DNA of 64,000 nt, taken from assembly GCF_015070375.1 (NCBI RefSeq), contig NZ_JADCLL010000005.1:248001-312000 (forward strand), written 5' to 3'. Made by a program: the position numbers and the translations under genes. Within the stretch, counting starts at the first letter, position 1, and every line of letters starts with the position of its first letter. The notes under the pieces were generated by a model. It saw nothing but the letters and a program-made list of their open reading frames with translations, was not told the DNA's origin and made no database searches. The stretch is from Nocardioides kribbensis. GTDB taxonomy: Bacteria > Actinomycetota > Actinomycetes > Propionibacteriales > Nocardioidaceae. Below, piece by piece: positions 1 to 7,678 of this stretch.

Positions 1-506
1 GTGTTGCCGTTCGGGTTCTCCAGCACGTAGGCCGGGCTCATGACGTCCCATCCGGTGTAACCGCGCGCCTCGAAGGTGTTGCGCAGCCCGCCGTTGGGAA
101 AGCTCGAGGCGTCGGGCTCACCCTGCACCAGGGTCTTGCCGGAGAAGGACGCGAAGGCCGTGCCGTCGCCGACCGGGTCGAGGAAGCTGTCGTGCTTCTC
201 CGCGGTCAGGCCGGTGAGGGGGTAGAAGACGTGGGCGTAGTGCGTGGCGCCCTTCTCCATCGCCCAGTCCTTCATGGCCGAGGCCACCGCGTCGGCGACG
301 TCGGGGTCGAGCGGCGTCGACCGCTCGATGGTGGAGACGACCGACTTGTAGACGCTCTTCGGCAGCCGCTTCTGCATCACGGTGAGGCTGAAGACGTTCT
401 GCCCGAAGATGGCGCCGGGCTCCTCGCCGGGGTCGAAGCTGATCGGCGGAGCGACGGTGGCCTCGACGGCCCTCATGGCCTGCAGGCGGACGGGATTGGC
501 GCTCAT
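1..506 (-). CDS. glnN: Glutamine synthetase type III, N-terminal part (cut by window edge)
   Basis: Cytoplasmic ATP-dependent ligation of ammonia to glutamate. Only the first 168 codons are visible; the gene runs off the left edge. Recognition rests on the GSIII N-terminal region: FGQNVF at residues 34-39, [15 protein letters not shown] at 85-99 and EKHDSF at 103-108. These belong to the roughly 720-residue GlnN family, not to GSI or GSII. The ATG at 506 is preceded by GAGGAGA at good spacing. The coding frame stays open to the edge. Such genomes usually also carry a GSI gene elsewhere, so this is probably an additional nitrogen-assimilation enzyme (inference). Confidence 0.9.
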   Translation of the reverse strand, partial: MSANPVRLQAMRAVEATVAPPISFDPGEEPGAIFGQNVFSLTVMQKRLPKSVYKSVVSTIERSTPLDPDVADAVASAMKDWAMEKGATHYAHVFYPLTGLTAEKHDSFLDPVGDGTAFASFSGKTLVQGEPDASSFPNGGLRNTFEARGYTGWDVMSPAYVLENPNGN

Positions 507-883
507 CGGTGTCTCCTCGGACGGCGGGGCGGTAGCCGGACCGTAGGGGGCGCGCGTGTCGGGGGTGTTTCGCCCGAGTCACGTGGGCCGCCGGGGCGAC
601 GCGATACGCGTCACGTGCTCGGAGGCTGGGCCGGGTGGAGGGGCCCGGAGGACGGCGGACCAAGCGGGGCGAGGACGGGTCTCGGAGCGGGGCTCGACGA
701 GGACGTGTGTGCCAGGCCGCGGCTTCTGGGGGGCATCAGTCGCGACCTGGCTCCCCCAGTGTGACGCGCCGGCATCGGTAAAACACGCGATGACAGGTAT
801 TGGTCGGAAATTGTGCGCTTCCGGGCTAGACCGGACGCAGTCACCGAGTCGGCCCGAGCCCGACCTGAGCCCGACCCGGGGCC
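507..883. other. Intergenic region upstream of glnN
   Basis: No convincing gene. A distinctly AT-richer patch at about 776-826 is the best place for the glnN promoter, which would give a leader of more than 200 nt. I looked for GlnR-type GTNAC/GAAAC half-sites and found no clear set. The ribosome binding site GAGGAGA lies directly before the glnN ATG. Confidence 0.4.
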
Positions 884-1345
884 TCAGAGAGGGCCGGTCC
901 TGGTCTGCGCCGCGGGACAGGTGATCGTGCGGACCAGGGGGTCCCCGGTCCATCCGCCGATGCGGCTGGTGACGGTCAGGGTGTAGTCGGTCGACCCGAG
1001 GTCGATCAGTCCGGAGGTGGACAGGGTGGTGGTCGACGTCGAGGTCGCCGCGGTGGCGGTGGCTCGCGGAGCGTTGCCCCCCGTGAGGACCAGGGGGTAG
1101 GAGGCGCCGGCGGGCCCGGGGTCGGCCACCGAGGTGATGGTGACCGAGATCCCCTCCGAGAAGCCGCTGCGCGTGCACGTGTAGGTGCCCGTGACACCGC
1201 TCGGCGCCACCATGCCCGCTGTGCCGACGCTCAGCGAGGCCTGCTGCTGGCCGGAGAAGCGGGCCGAGGCCAGCTGCGGCAGGCACACCAGGAACGCCGT
1301 GAGCGCGACCAGCACCAGCACACGGCGACGCAGGCTGTTGCTCAT
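884..1345 (-). CDS. Small secreted protein, probable SipW-type substrate
   Basis: A 153-residue exported protein with a basic start, a hydrophobic stretch at about residues 8-24 and the sequence ASARFSG, resembling the short signal regions cleaved by SipW-type peptidases. The mature part is Ser/Thr-rich and predicted beta-rich. Two cysteines lie near its ends (YTCTRSG and TITCPA) and could form a disulfide. AGAGGA precedes the ATG. It is divergent from the response regulator at 1532 and shares its upstream region with the CCTCAAG repeats. The signal peptidase at 2789-3472 and TasA-like protein at 3670-4308 suggest a common surface-protein module. No precise family is assigned. Confidence 0.7.
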   Translation of the reverse strand: MSNSLRRRVLVLVALTAFLVCLPQLASARFSGQQQASLSVGTAGMVAPSGVTGTYTCTRSGFSEGISVTITSVADPGPAGASYPLVLTGGNAPRATATAATSTSTTTLSTSGLIDLGSTDYTLTVTSRIGGWTGDPLVRTITCPAAQTRTGPL

Positions 1346-1472
1346 GGCGTCCTCTCGGCGGGGCGGCGCGGTCGGGTGGCGCGGTCGGTTGGCGCGGTCG
1401 GTTGGCTCGGGGTCGGGTCGTCGGTCGGGTCCTCGCCCACGGGTGGGCGACAGGACGAGTCTGTCCGGAGGG

Positions 1473-1513
1473 CCTCAACCGATCCGCCGACTTGCCTCAA
1501 GGAATCCTCAAGG
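1473..1513. promoter_or_regulatory. CCTCAAG direct repeats in helical phase
   Basis: CCTCAAC at 1473-1479, CCTCAAGG at 1495-1502 and CCTCAAGG at 1506-1513 all point the same way, at steps of 22 and 11 bp. Eleven-bp direct repeats are the usual binding arrangement of OmpR/PhoB-type regulators. The sites lie just upstream of such a regulator (start 1532) and in the divergent region shared with the secreted-protein gene. Autoregulation is inferred. Confidence 0.55.
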
Positions 1514-1531
1514 TCTGAGAGGATCGTCTCG

Positions 1532-2323
1532 ATGTCAGTCACGGGGAGCATGACCAACGGCAGCGGCACCACCACCGAGGAGCGGCGCGCCCTCGTGGTG
1601 GAGGACGACGAAGACATCCGCGCGCTCATCGAGCTCTCCCTGCAGTCGCAGGGCTTCGCGGTCACCACCGTCGACAACGGCCTGGCCGGGGTGGAGACCA
1701 TCCGCACCCTCGACCCCGACCTGGTGACCCTCGACCTCGGGCTGCCCGGCATCGACGGGATCGAGACCTGTCGTCGCATGCGCGAGCTCACCGACGCCTA
1801 CGTCATCATGATCACCGCCCGCGACGAGGAGATCGACAAGCTCCTCGGCCTCGAGACCGGCGCTGACGACTTCCTGGCCAAGCCCTTCTCGGTGCGCGAG
1901 CTCAAGGCCCGGGTCAACGTGCTCTTCCGACGCCCCCGCCGCCTCCCGGTGGGCGAGGGCCGGGCACCGGCGACCGGTGACCCCACCGCGACGCCGCCGG
2001 CACCCGCGGCCCCCGTGGCGCCCCCGTCGCACGAGGTGCTCGACCACGGCCCGCTCCGCGTCGACGTCGACGGGAGGCGCGCCTTCCGCGACGACAGGGA
2101 GCTGACGCTGACGCGCACGGAGTTCGACCTGCTCACCGAGCTGATGCGCAGCCCGGCGCGGGTGTGGAGCCGCGAGTCGCTGCTGCGCTCGGTGTGGGGC
2201 ACCGAGTGGGCCACCGACACGCACCTGGTGGAGGTGCACATGGGCAACCTGCGCCGCAAGCTCGGCGCCGGCCGGCTCATCCACACCGTGCGAGGCGTGG
2301 GCTACCGCATGGAGGCCCTCTGA
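1532..2323 (+). CDS. OmpR/PhoB-family response regulator (orphan)
   Basis: Two-component transcription factor. The receiver domain covers about residues 20-130: acidic pocket EDD at 24-26, phospho-acceptor Asp68 in TLDLGLPG, and the conserved Lys in LAKPF. A Pro/Ala-rich linker leads to a C-terminal winged helix containing TRTEFDLL and TVRGVGYR. The ATG at 1532 has AGAGGA upstream; ATG 1550 with GGGGAG is an alternative. No histidine kinase gene is nearby. Its neighbours are the secreted protein (divergent) and an HPt-like protein, signal peptidase and TasA-like protein (converging on its 3' end). It probably controls this surface module through the CCTCAAG sites (inference). Confidence 0.93.
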   Translation: MSVTGSMTNGSGTTTEERRALVVEDDEDIRALIELSLQSQGFAVTTVDNGLAGVETIRTLDPDLVTLDLGLPGIDGIETCRRMRELTDAYVIMITARDEEIDKLLGLETGADDFLAKPFSVRELKARVNVLFRRPRRLPVGEGRAPATGDPTATPPAPAAPVAPPSHEVLDHGPLRVDVDGRRAFRDDRELTLTRTEFDLLTELMRSPARVWSRESLLRSVWGTEWATDTHLVEVHMGNLRRKLGAGRLIHTVRGVGYRMEAL

Positions 2324-2352
2324 GGCGCCTCCCCCCAGGCGCCTCAGAGGGC
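2315..2352. terminator. Perfect hairpin at the end of the response regulator
   Basis: Arms GCCCTCTGAGGCGCCT (2315-2330) and AGGCGCCTCAGAGGGC (2337-2352) form a 16-bp perfect stem around a six-C loop. The left arm contains the regulator's TGA. It separates convergent genes, so it probably works in both directions. Confidence 0.85.
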
Positions 2353-2399
2353 TGTCTCCCCCGGCCCGCGGGCGGCCGGTGGTCGGTGGGTCGTGCGGG

Positions 2400-2792
2400 T
2401 CAGCTGCGTGCGAGGTAGCCGTCGAGCGCGCGCTCGGTGCACCCGGTGACGTCGCGCAACCGGGCCAGACGGCAGCGAGCGGCCTCGCGGTCGCCCCGGC
2501 GTACGTCGCGCGCGAGGCCCTGCGCGACCTCCGCCAGGCAGCAGGCGCCGACGGCTGCGGCCGAGGTGCCGAGGCTGAGCACCGCGTCGAGCACGTCGAC
2601 GTCGGCGGGCTCGGTGGCCGCCGCCGCGGGCGGGGCGAGCACGCTGGTCACCCGGGTCACGCGCCCGGGGAGCATGCGGCGGTAGGTCCGGGCGAAGGTC
2701 AGGGCCGAGGCGGGGCAGAGGTCGAGCGCGAGCTCCCCCAGGACCGACTCGTCGAGCACGGCCACGCCGCCGCAGAGGTCCTCGGCGCTCAC
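2400..2792 (-). CDS. HPt-domain-like protein lacking the phospho-acceptor histidine
   Basis: A 130-residue, mostly helical, cysteine-rich protein. GTG 2792 overlaps the signal peptidase stop by 4 bp (GTGA), so the two are translationally coupled. The start LDESVLGELALD, the middle segment ending SAAAVGA, and a helix with REAARCRLARL follow the layout of histidine phosphotransfer domains. The HxLKGxS motif reads LSLGTSAAAVG here, so the expected histidine is Leu72 and the lysine is gone. If the assignment is right, it cannot relay phosphate and may instead bind a receiver domain, for example the nearby orphan regulator. The fold call is by eye only. Confidence 0.55.
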   Translation of the reverse strand: MSAEDLCGGVAVLDESVLGELALDLCPASALTFARTYRRMLPGRVTRVTSVLAPPAAAATEPADVDVLDAVLSLGTSAAAVGACCLAEVAQGLARDVRRGDREAARCRLARLRDVTGCTERALDGYLARS

Positions 2793-3472
2793 CGCTCGGA
2801 CCCGGCGGGCTCCCGGAGGACCTCGTCGGTGCCGTCGGCGGTCTCGGGCGTCCCGGCGCCGGGCTCGCCGTCCTCGTCGCGGGCCCAGATGCGCACCAGG
2901 CCGAGCACGACCAGCAGGCCCAGCGCGCCCCACAGCACGCCGTGCTGCACGACGGGCGCGCGCAGCCACTGGATGGCCTTGCCGACGTGAGGCACGACCG
3001 CGGTCATCTGCCACACGGTGTCGCCCTCGAGCGTGGCGGTCCAGGGGTCGACGCCCTCGTTGGCGTCGCCCTGGGTCTGCACCGCGACGCTGCCGTCGTC
3101 GCCCCGGACCACCTTGGTGATCCGGTGGGTCTCGACGCGGTGGTCCTCGATCGGGATGTGGTAGCTGATCACGTCGCCGACCTCGACGTCGGCGGCCGGG
3201 CGCGGCACCGTCACCACGACGTCACCCGGGCTGATCCCCGGCTCCATGCTCCCGGTGAGCATCGTGGCCGTGCGGTAGCCGAAGACGTGCGGGCCCACGG
3301 CCAGCAGCAGGAAGGCGGCCAGGCAGGCCACCAGCACCAGGCTGGTCACGACGTTGCCCAGCACGTGAAGCGCCCCGCCGGCCGTGGGCCGGACGACGAC
3401 CCTGCTCGACCCGTCGCCGCGGTGCTTGGCGGAGGACTCGGTCGCCGCGGTGGTGGCGGTCGAGCTGCTCAT
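2789..3472 (-). CDS. sipW: SipW/ER-type signal peptidase I
   Basis: Membrane signal peptidase of the archaeal/ER type. Of 227 residues, a transmembrane segment spans about 36-60 and a second about 190-215. The catalytic Ser75 lies in TGSMEPGI, and His116 in ETHRITKVV replaces the bacterial lysine. GDVISYHIP and QGDANEGVDPW are further hallmarks. AGGAGG at ideal spacing fixes the ATG at 3472. Enzymes of this class process TasA/camelysin-type proteins, and such a protein is encoded immediately upstream. The HPt-like gene follows with a 4-bp overlap. Confidence 0.92.
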   Translation of the reverse strand: MSSSTATTAATESSAKHRGDGSSRVVVRPTAGGALHVLGNVVTSLVLVACLAAFLLLAVGPHVFGYRTATMLTGSMEPGISPGDVVVTVPRPAADVEVGDVISYHIPIEDHRVETHRITKVVRGDDGSVAVQTQGDANEGVDPWTATLEGDTVWQMTAVVPHVGKAIQWLRAPVVQHGVLWGALGLLVVLGLVRIWARDEDGEPGAGTPETADGTDEVLREPAGSER

Positions 3473-3495
3473 CGTGTCCTCCTGGTCGCTGATCC

Positions 3496-3515
3496 GGTCT
3501 GGTCTGGTCTGGTCT
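3496..3515. repeat. Four tandem GGTCT copies in the sipW leader
   Basis: GGTCT is repeated four times about 25-45 bp upstream of the sipW start. It is slippage-prone and lies in the 5' untranslated part or promoter, so copy number could affect sipW expression (inference). Confidence 0.6.
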
Positions 3516-3550
3516 GGGTCGGGCTGGCGGGGCGGGCTGGGCGGTGGAGA

Positions 3551-3586
3551 CCCGTGCGGCCACGAGGGCACCCCTGGCCGCACGGG
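3551..3586 (-). terminator. 12-bp hairpin between TasA-like gene and sipW
   Basis: CCCGTGCGGCCA (3551-3562) and TGGCCGCACGGG (3575-3586) form a perfect stem with a 12-nt loop. There is no U-tract. It lies between two co-oriented genes and may act as a partial terminator that keeps the peptidase below its substrate level. Confidence 0.6.
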
Positions 3587-3669
3587 AGAGGAGGGTCAGG
3601 TCGCCCTGCGACCCGGGGCCGAGCCTCCCGCGCGGCCGGCAGCGGCGTCCGCGGCCGCGCGGGAGGGGG

Positions 3670-4308
3670 TCACTGGAAGTCGCCGGCGCGCTGCGTGGCG
3701 AGGAAGGAGTAGTTGATGGTGCTGGTGAGGTTCTGGAAGGTGTTGTCGGCGGCCTCGGGCAGCGTGAGGGTGACACGGAGGAAGGAGGTCTTCGCCGCGG
3801 CGTTGAGGGCCGTGGTGACCACCGGCAGCATCGTGTTGGCCTGGAGGACGCGACCGCTGGCCAGGACGGGGGTCTCCGTGCCGCCGCAGGTCAGGGCGTT
3901 GGTGGAGCCGACCTGGGTCCAGGCCTGCGAGCACTGGTCGATCCGCATCTGCAGACCCTTGGTGGCGTCGCCGGTGAGGACGTTGGCGGTGGAGCTAGTC
4001 GTGGTCAGCGCGACCGAGCCGAAGGTCTCGTCGGCCGAGCCGCGGGTCAGCGTCAGCGCCCGCTGCACGGTGTCGGTCGGCACCAGCTTGGGGATGGCGA
4101 CGTCGAAGCCGCGCGCCGGGTTGCTGGCGGTCAGCACGACGGTGCCGGTGGTGGTGGCCTCGGTGGCGCTGGTGGTGGAGGTGAAGGAACCGAACGTGCC
4201 GAGACCGGCGACCGACGCCGCACCGGCGACGAGGGCGACCGAGGCGGCCAGGCGGGTGGCGCCCTTGGAGACCTTGCGGGTGGTGGCCTTGCGGTGTGCA
4301 GTGCGCAT
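3670..4308 (-). CDS. TasA/camelysin-like SipW-dependent secreted protein
   Basis: A 212-residue exported protein. A long basic N-terminus is followed by a hydrophobic segment at about 20-38 and then FGSFTSTTSA, the typical SipW signal region. The mature part is Thr/Ser-rich and beta-rich. It ends with TFQNLTSTINYSF and ATQRAG, which match the conserved C-terminal region of the TasA/camelysin family. CysA-type disulfide formation is possible between DQCSQ and LTCGG. Family members form surface fibres in Bacillus. The cognate peptidase is the next gene downstream. CCTCAAG motifs at 4385-4456 suggest control by the regulator at 1532. Confidence 0.88.
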   Translation of the reverse strand: MRTAHRKATTRKVSKGATRLAASVALVAGAASVAGLGTFGSFTSTTSATEATTTGTVVLTASNPARGFDVAIPKLVPTDTVQRALTLTRGSADETFGSVALTTTSSTANVLTGDATKGLQMRIDQCSQAWTQVGSTNALTCGGTETPVLASGRVLQANTMLPVVTTALNAAAKTSFLRVTLTLPEAADNTFQNLTSTINYSFLATQRAGDFQ

Positions 4309-4384
4309 CGGGAGTCCTTCGAGTCGGGTGGACCAGCCCTGCGCCGGTCGCTGTTGCTTGATGACCAGAACTCTGGCGCTCCAG

Positions 4385-4456
4385 CCTCAAGCCACGACGC
4401 GGCAGATCCACGACGTTGCCTCAAGGAACGCGCAAGCCGGGGCGACCCTCTTGAGG
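4385..4456. promoter_or_regulatory. Cluster of CCTCAAG motifs upstream of the TasA-like gene
   Basis: CCTCAAG at 4385-4391, CCTCAAGG at 4419-4426 and the reverse CTTGAGG at 4450-4456 lie 77-148 bp upstream of the TasA-like start. They match the core of the phased repeats before the response regulator at 1532. Orientation and spacing are less regular here, and the third copy sits in a hairpin loop. Confidence 0.45.
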
Positions 4457-4468
4457 TTCGCCCCGGCT
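4436..4468 (-). terminator. Hairpin downstream of the PepSY gene
   Basis: AGCCGGGGCGA (4436-4446) pairs with TCGCCCCGGCT (4458-4468). It lies 120 bp after the PepSY protein stop and probably separates that transcript from the TasA-like gene. Confidence 0.6.
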
Positions 4469-4590
4469 CGGGGTGCGCTGCCGCCGTACGGCGCTCGGTG
4501 TGGCCGCCGATCGCACGTGGCGGCCGGGCGGTGACGTCGTGCGAGAGGTGGAGGCGTCCCCACGACCCGCACGAGGCCCCGCCGGGCGGG

Positions 4591-6108
4591 TCACACGGTG
4601 TCGAACCACCCCGCCAGCGCCGGCACCCGTCGCAGCACGAGCTGGTCGAGGGCCAGCACCACCAGCAGCGACAGACCGAACAGCGGCAGGACGATCCCGA
4701 GGGCGACCAGGCCGACGAGCAGCACGGGGCTGCCGCGCAGCGGCATGCGTCCACGCGGGGCGCCGATGCGTGCCGCACCCCGCGGGCGGCGGCGCCACCA
4801 CATGAGCGGACCGGTGACGCAGGCCGCGATGATGCCCACGCACATCAGCGCCGCACCCCAGAACGACCACAGCCCGAGGCTGCGTCCCTCGTGCAGCCCG
4901 ATGCCCTGCGAGACCACCTTGGCCAGGGTGGGGTAGTCGTCGAAGCCGTAGGTGGAGACCACCGCGCCGCCGAAGCGGTCGACGTGCACGGTGCGCTCGT
5001 CGGAAGGTGCGTCGAAGGCGTAGCCGATGACGGAGTAGACCCCCGCCTCGTCGGTGCTGGTGTCGGGCACCGCGACGGTGAAGGGGTGGCGCAGGCCCTC
5101 GGCCTCGGCCACCTCGACGGCGGTGTCGATGTTGGCCACGCTGCCCTCGGGGTCGCCGGTCGAGCGGGGCACCTCGGAGGCGCCCATGCCCCACGGCACG
5201 TCCTGCACGTGGCTGTGCGGCAGCGACTCGTCGAGGCTGGAGGTGGGGTCGGACAGGGCGCCCGGGTCGGTGCTCCACAGCGAGCTGCCACGGTCGGTGG
5301 CGAGCTTCTGCACCGTCTCGCCCCACACCCCGGTCCAGGGCAGGCCCGAGACGAGCAGGAAGAGCAGCCCGACCCCGACGCCGGCGCCGAGCCACCCGTG
5401 CCGCGAGCGCAGCCGGGCGCCGGGGCGGTCCTTGGCCCGGGCGCGGCGACGGGCCTTGGCGCCGCGGACGAAGAGGTAGTAGCCGGTCAGCGCCATCACG
5501 ATCGCCCAGCAGGCGCCGAGCTCCATGAGGTGGTCGCCGAAGCGCCCGGCCATCAGGTCGGCGTGGATCCTCACCGCCGTGCCCGACAGCGTCGTGTCGG
5601 GGTCGAGGGAGCCGAGCACGTCGGGGCCGTAGGGGTCGACGTAGACGTCGCGCGGACTGCCGTCGGCCTCGACCACGGAGAAGGCCGTGGCGTCGTCGGC
5701 CTCGAGCGGCTCGCGCATCGAGACCACGGTGACGTCGGGGTAGACCCGCTCGAGCGCGGTCTGCTGGGCGGCGTAGGACTGGCGGACCTCGGTGGCCGCG
5801 GGGGTGTCGATGTGCATGAGGTCGCCGTGCATGAGCGGCTCGATCTGGAAGCGGAAGAGGTAGATCAGCCCCGTCACCGACAGCACGAGCAGCACGGGCA
5901 CCACGAGGAAGCTGGCGAAGAAGTGCCAGCGCCACATCGCGCGGAAGAGGCCCGACCCGCCCTTCTTGCGGGCGCGCTCGTCGCGCGGTGGTCGCGGTCG
6001 GCGAGCCGGGGTGGCGGTGGGGGCCGCCTGGTCGGTGGGCGGGTCGGTGGGCGGGCGGGTCGGGGTGGCGCGCGTGGGTGCGCCGGGACGGGCGATGGAG
6101 TCGGTCAC
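4591..6108 (-). CDS. PepSY-associated TM helix protein
   Basis: A 505-residue inner-membrane protein. A Pro/Arg-rich cytoplasmic start is followed by a membrane segment at HFFASFLVVPVLL, a first extracytoplasmic PepSY-type region, a pair of membrane segments (CWAIVMALTGYYLF; VGVGLLFLLVSG), a second PepSY-like region and three C-terminal segments. A run of Trp and Arg (MWWRRRP) sits on the inner face. GTG 6108 has GAGGAGAG upstream. Relatives occur in iron or copper uptake loci (PepSY_TM family) and are proposed to be electron-transfer or metal-reduction partners. The neighbouring membrane protein at 6300 is co-oriented. The specific substrate is unknown. Confidence 0.85.
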   Translation of the reverse strand: MTDSIARPGAPTRATPTRPPTDPPTDQAAPTATPARRPRPPRDERARKKGGSGLFRAMWRWHFFASFLVVPVLLVLSVTGLIYLFRFQIEPLMHGDLMHIDTPAATEVRQSYAAQQTALERVYPDVTVVSMREPLEADDATAFSVVEADGSPRDVYVDPYGPDVLGSLDPDTTLSGTAVRIHADLMAGRFGDHLMELGACWAIVMALTGYYLFVRGAKARRRARAKDRPGARLRSRHGWLGAGVGVGLLFLLVSGLPWTGVWGETVQKLATDRGSSLWSTDPGALSDPTSSLDESLPHSHVQDVPWGMGASEVPRSTGDPEGSVANIDTAVEVAEAEGLRHPFTVAVPDTSTDEAGVYSVIGYAFDAPSDERTVHVDRFGGAVVSTYGFDDYPTLAKVVSQGIGLHEGRSLGLWSFWGAALMCVGIIAACVTGPLMWWRRRPRGAARIGAPRGRMPLRGSPVLLVGLVALGIVLPLFGLSLLVVLALDQLVLRRVPALAGWFDTV

Positions 6109-6299
6109 GGTCTCTCCTCGAGACGGCGCCGCAGGGCGACCGCGCGGGCCGAGCCCCGGCGGGCCCGTGGTGGCGGGCCCGGGCCGGGGCGTGGCGCGGC
6201 AGCGGTGGGTGCGGACGCAGGGACGCGCGACGGCGGGGCCGTCGCGTCGGACGATGCTGACGAGGGCCGACCGCCTCGTGCGGTCGGACCGGGGTGCGG

Positions 6300-7049
6300 T
6301 CAGGCGAGGAGGGCCGGCGGTCCCCGGCGTACGACGCTGCGCGCCAGGTGCGCCACGACCGGCGCGGGGTGGTGGGAGGTCGGCACGAGGCGGCCGCGCG
6401 TGGGGGCCGGCAGCGACCGCCCGCGGGCCCAGGCCGCGAGCAGGCGCCACGGCGCGGCGAGCACGGCACCGGCGAGGGCCACGAGGGCCCACAGCGCGTG
6501 CTCGCCGACAGCGAGCCACAGGCCCACGAGGGCGGCCGCCAGCAGGTGGGCGGCCATCATCGGGGCATGGGCGGCCAGGTCCTCGACCAGGTGGCCGAGG
6601 GTCAGCGAGGGTCCGGAGGCGAGGTCGCCGGCGGGGCCGGTGTAGGCGTCGAGCAGCGAGCCGACCCGTCGCCCGTCGACCTGCGGCAGCGACGCGGAGG
6701 CGGCGTGCGCCGCTCCCCCGGCCGGCGTGGCCGTGGTCGGGGCGTCGCCGACGTGACCCGCGGTGGCGCTGAGCACCACGTGGACGGCGGCCTGACCGCC
6801 GACCAGCAGGGTGACCAGGCGCAGCGTCGAGGCCGGCCGGGCGAGGAGCGCCGCACTCAGCACGAGGGTCACGGCCGTGAGCAGGGTCATCACCACCGGG
6901 CCGGGCAGCAGACCGTCAGCGGTGACGTGGCCGGCGGCTCCCAGGAAGAGGGTCACCGTGGCCAGCAGGGCCGCGCGGAGCCAGAGCACGACCGGGTCGA
7001 CCCGCGGCTCGGCGGCCGGGGTCGACGGGAGGGCGGTGCCGTGGGACAT
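6300..7049 (-). CDS. Polytopic membrane protein with histidine-rich segments
   Basis: A 249-residue protein with about five hydrophobic segments. Conspicuous His/Met clusters occur in or near the membrane (AGHVTADG, AAVHVVLSATAGHVGD, AAHAPMMAAHLLAA). It is directly upstream of the PepSY membrane protein and co-oriented with it, so the pair is probably one operon concerned with metal or redox chemistry at the membrane (inference from context and histidines). I cannot assign a family. ATG 7049 starts a compact protein; a longer in-frame extension upstream runs through repeat DNA and was rejected. Confidence 0.7.
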   Translation of the reverse strand: MSHGTALPSTPAAEPRVDPVVLWLRAALLATVTLFLGAAGHVTADGLLPGPVVMTLLTAVTLVLSAALLARPASTLRLVTLLVGGQAAVHVVLSATAGHVGDAPTTATPAGGAAHAASASLPQVDGRRVGSLLDAYTGPAGDLASGPSLTLGHLVEDLAAHAPMMAAHLLAAALVGLWLAVGEHALWALVALAGAVLAAPWRLLAAWARGRSLPAPTRGRLVPTSHHPAPVVAHLARSVVRRGPPALLA

Positions 7050-7164
7050 GACCAGGCGATTGTCGCACGGCCCGGTCGACTTTCGGCCGCGCGGACCCGG
7101 CCCAGCCCCGGCGCGCTCGTGGTGGGTCGGCCGAGTCGCGGCTGCGGACGTCGTGCGCCGCACC

Positions 7165-7209
7165 CGGACGTCATGCGCTGCGTGGATGCGCGTCCACCCT
7201 CCGCATGAG
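7165..7209. repeat. Dispersed palindrome, copy A
   Basis: Nested palindrome with outer arms CATGCG/CGCATG and inner arms GTGGA/TCCAC. It is one of three copies (others at 7513-7558 and 63361-63406). Copy A has one inner change, GCGCGTCC for GCGCATCC. It lies in non-coding DNA. Confidence 0.8.
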
Positions 7210-7276
7210 CCGTGCGACCCGCGTCGACCCCAGCACGCTTGACCGCCTCGGCCCGCACCCGGCACTGCAGGCCCGG

Positions 7277-7500
7277 GACGTGCGGGCCCGGGGTCATCCG
7301 CGCCACGGTGTGGCCGACGCTGGAGGAGTGCCGCGGGTTGGTCGAGCGTTCGCGTCCGACCCCGAGACGTGCGGCCCCGGGGTGTTCGCACCGCGGAGTG
7401 GCCCACGTTGGGGCAGTGCCGGGGGTTGATCGAACGTTCGTTCAACCCCTGGACGTGCGGACGTTGGGTCGTCTGCACCGCGGTGTGGGCGATGCGGGAG
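7277..7500. repeat. Degenerate tandem repeat, about 88 bp, 2.5 units
   Basis: Units begin with GACGTGCGG at 7277, 7366 and 7452. They share a GCACCGCGGNGTGG-like middle, and the first two also share a GGGTTGNTCGANCGTTCG-like end. They are diverged and look old. The end of unit 2 (about 7430-7447) contains TCGAAC-GTTC-GTTCAA, one base from a LexA site, but no gene start is near. Confidence 0.6.
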
Positions 7501-7512
7501 CGAGGCCCGCCC

Positions 7513-7558
7513 CGGACGTCATGCGCCGCGTGGATGCGCATCCACCCTCCGCATGACG
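7513..7558. repeat. Dispersed palindrome, copy B
   Basis: The best inner arm of the three copies: GTGGATGCGCATCCAC is a perfect 16-bp palindrome, enclosed by GTCATGCG and CGCATGAC. Together with copy A it brackets the degenerate 88-bp repeats. Confidence 0.8.
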
Positions 7559-7601
7559 CCCCGCGACCCGCACCGCAGGCGAGGCCCGTTGCACGCCCGT
7601 C

Positions 7602-7660
7602 CGCACGCCCGCACGCCCGCACGCCCGGCCGTCCGGCCGTCCGGCCGTCCGGCCGTCCGG
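7602..7660. repeat. Two adjacent 8-bp tandem repeats
   Basis: About three copies of CGCACGCC are followed by about four copies of GGCCGTCC. This is a typical variable-number tract, located 20 bp past the stop of the SOS-type gene at 7679. Confidence 0.75.
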
Positions 7661-7678
7661 CCGCGGAGGGTGCAAGGG

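Noticed and set aside
2792-3014. N-terminal extension of the HPt-like protein over the signal peptidase gene.
   Set aside because: It is Arg/Ala-rich shadow sequence overlapping a clear gene; the GTGA overlap at 2792 is a standard coupled start.
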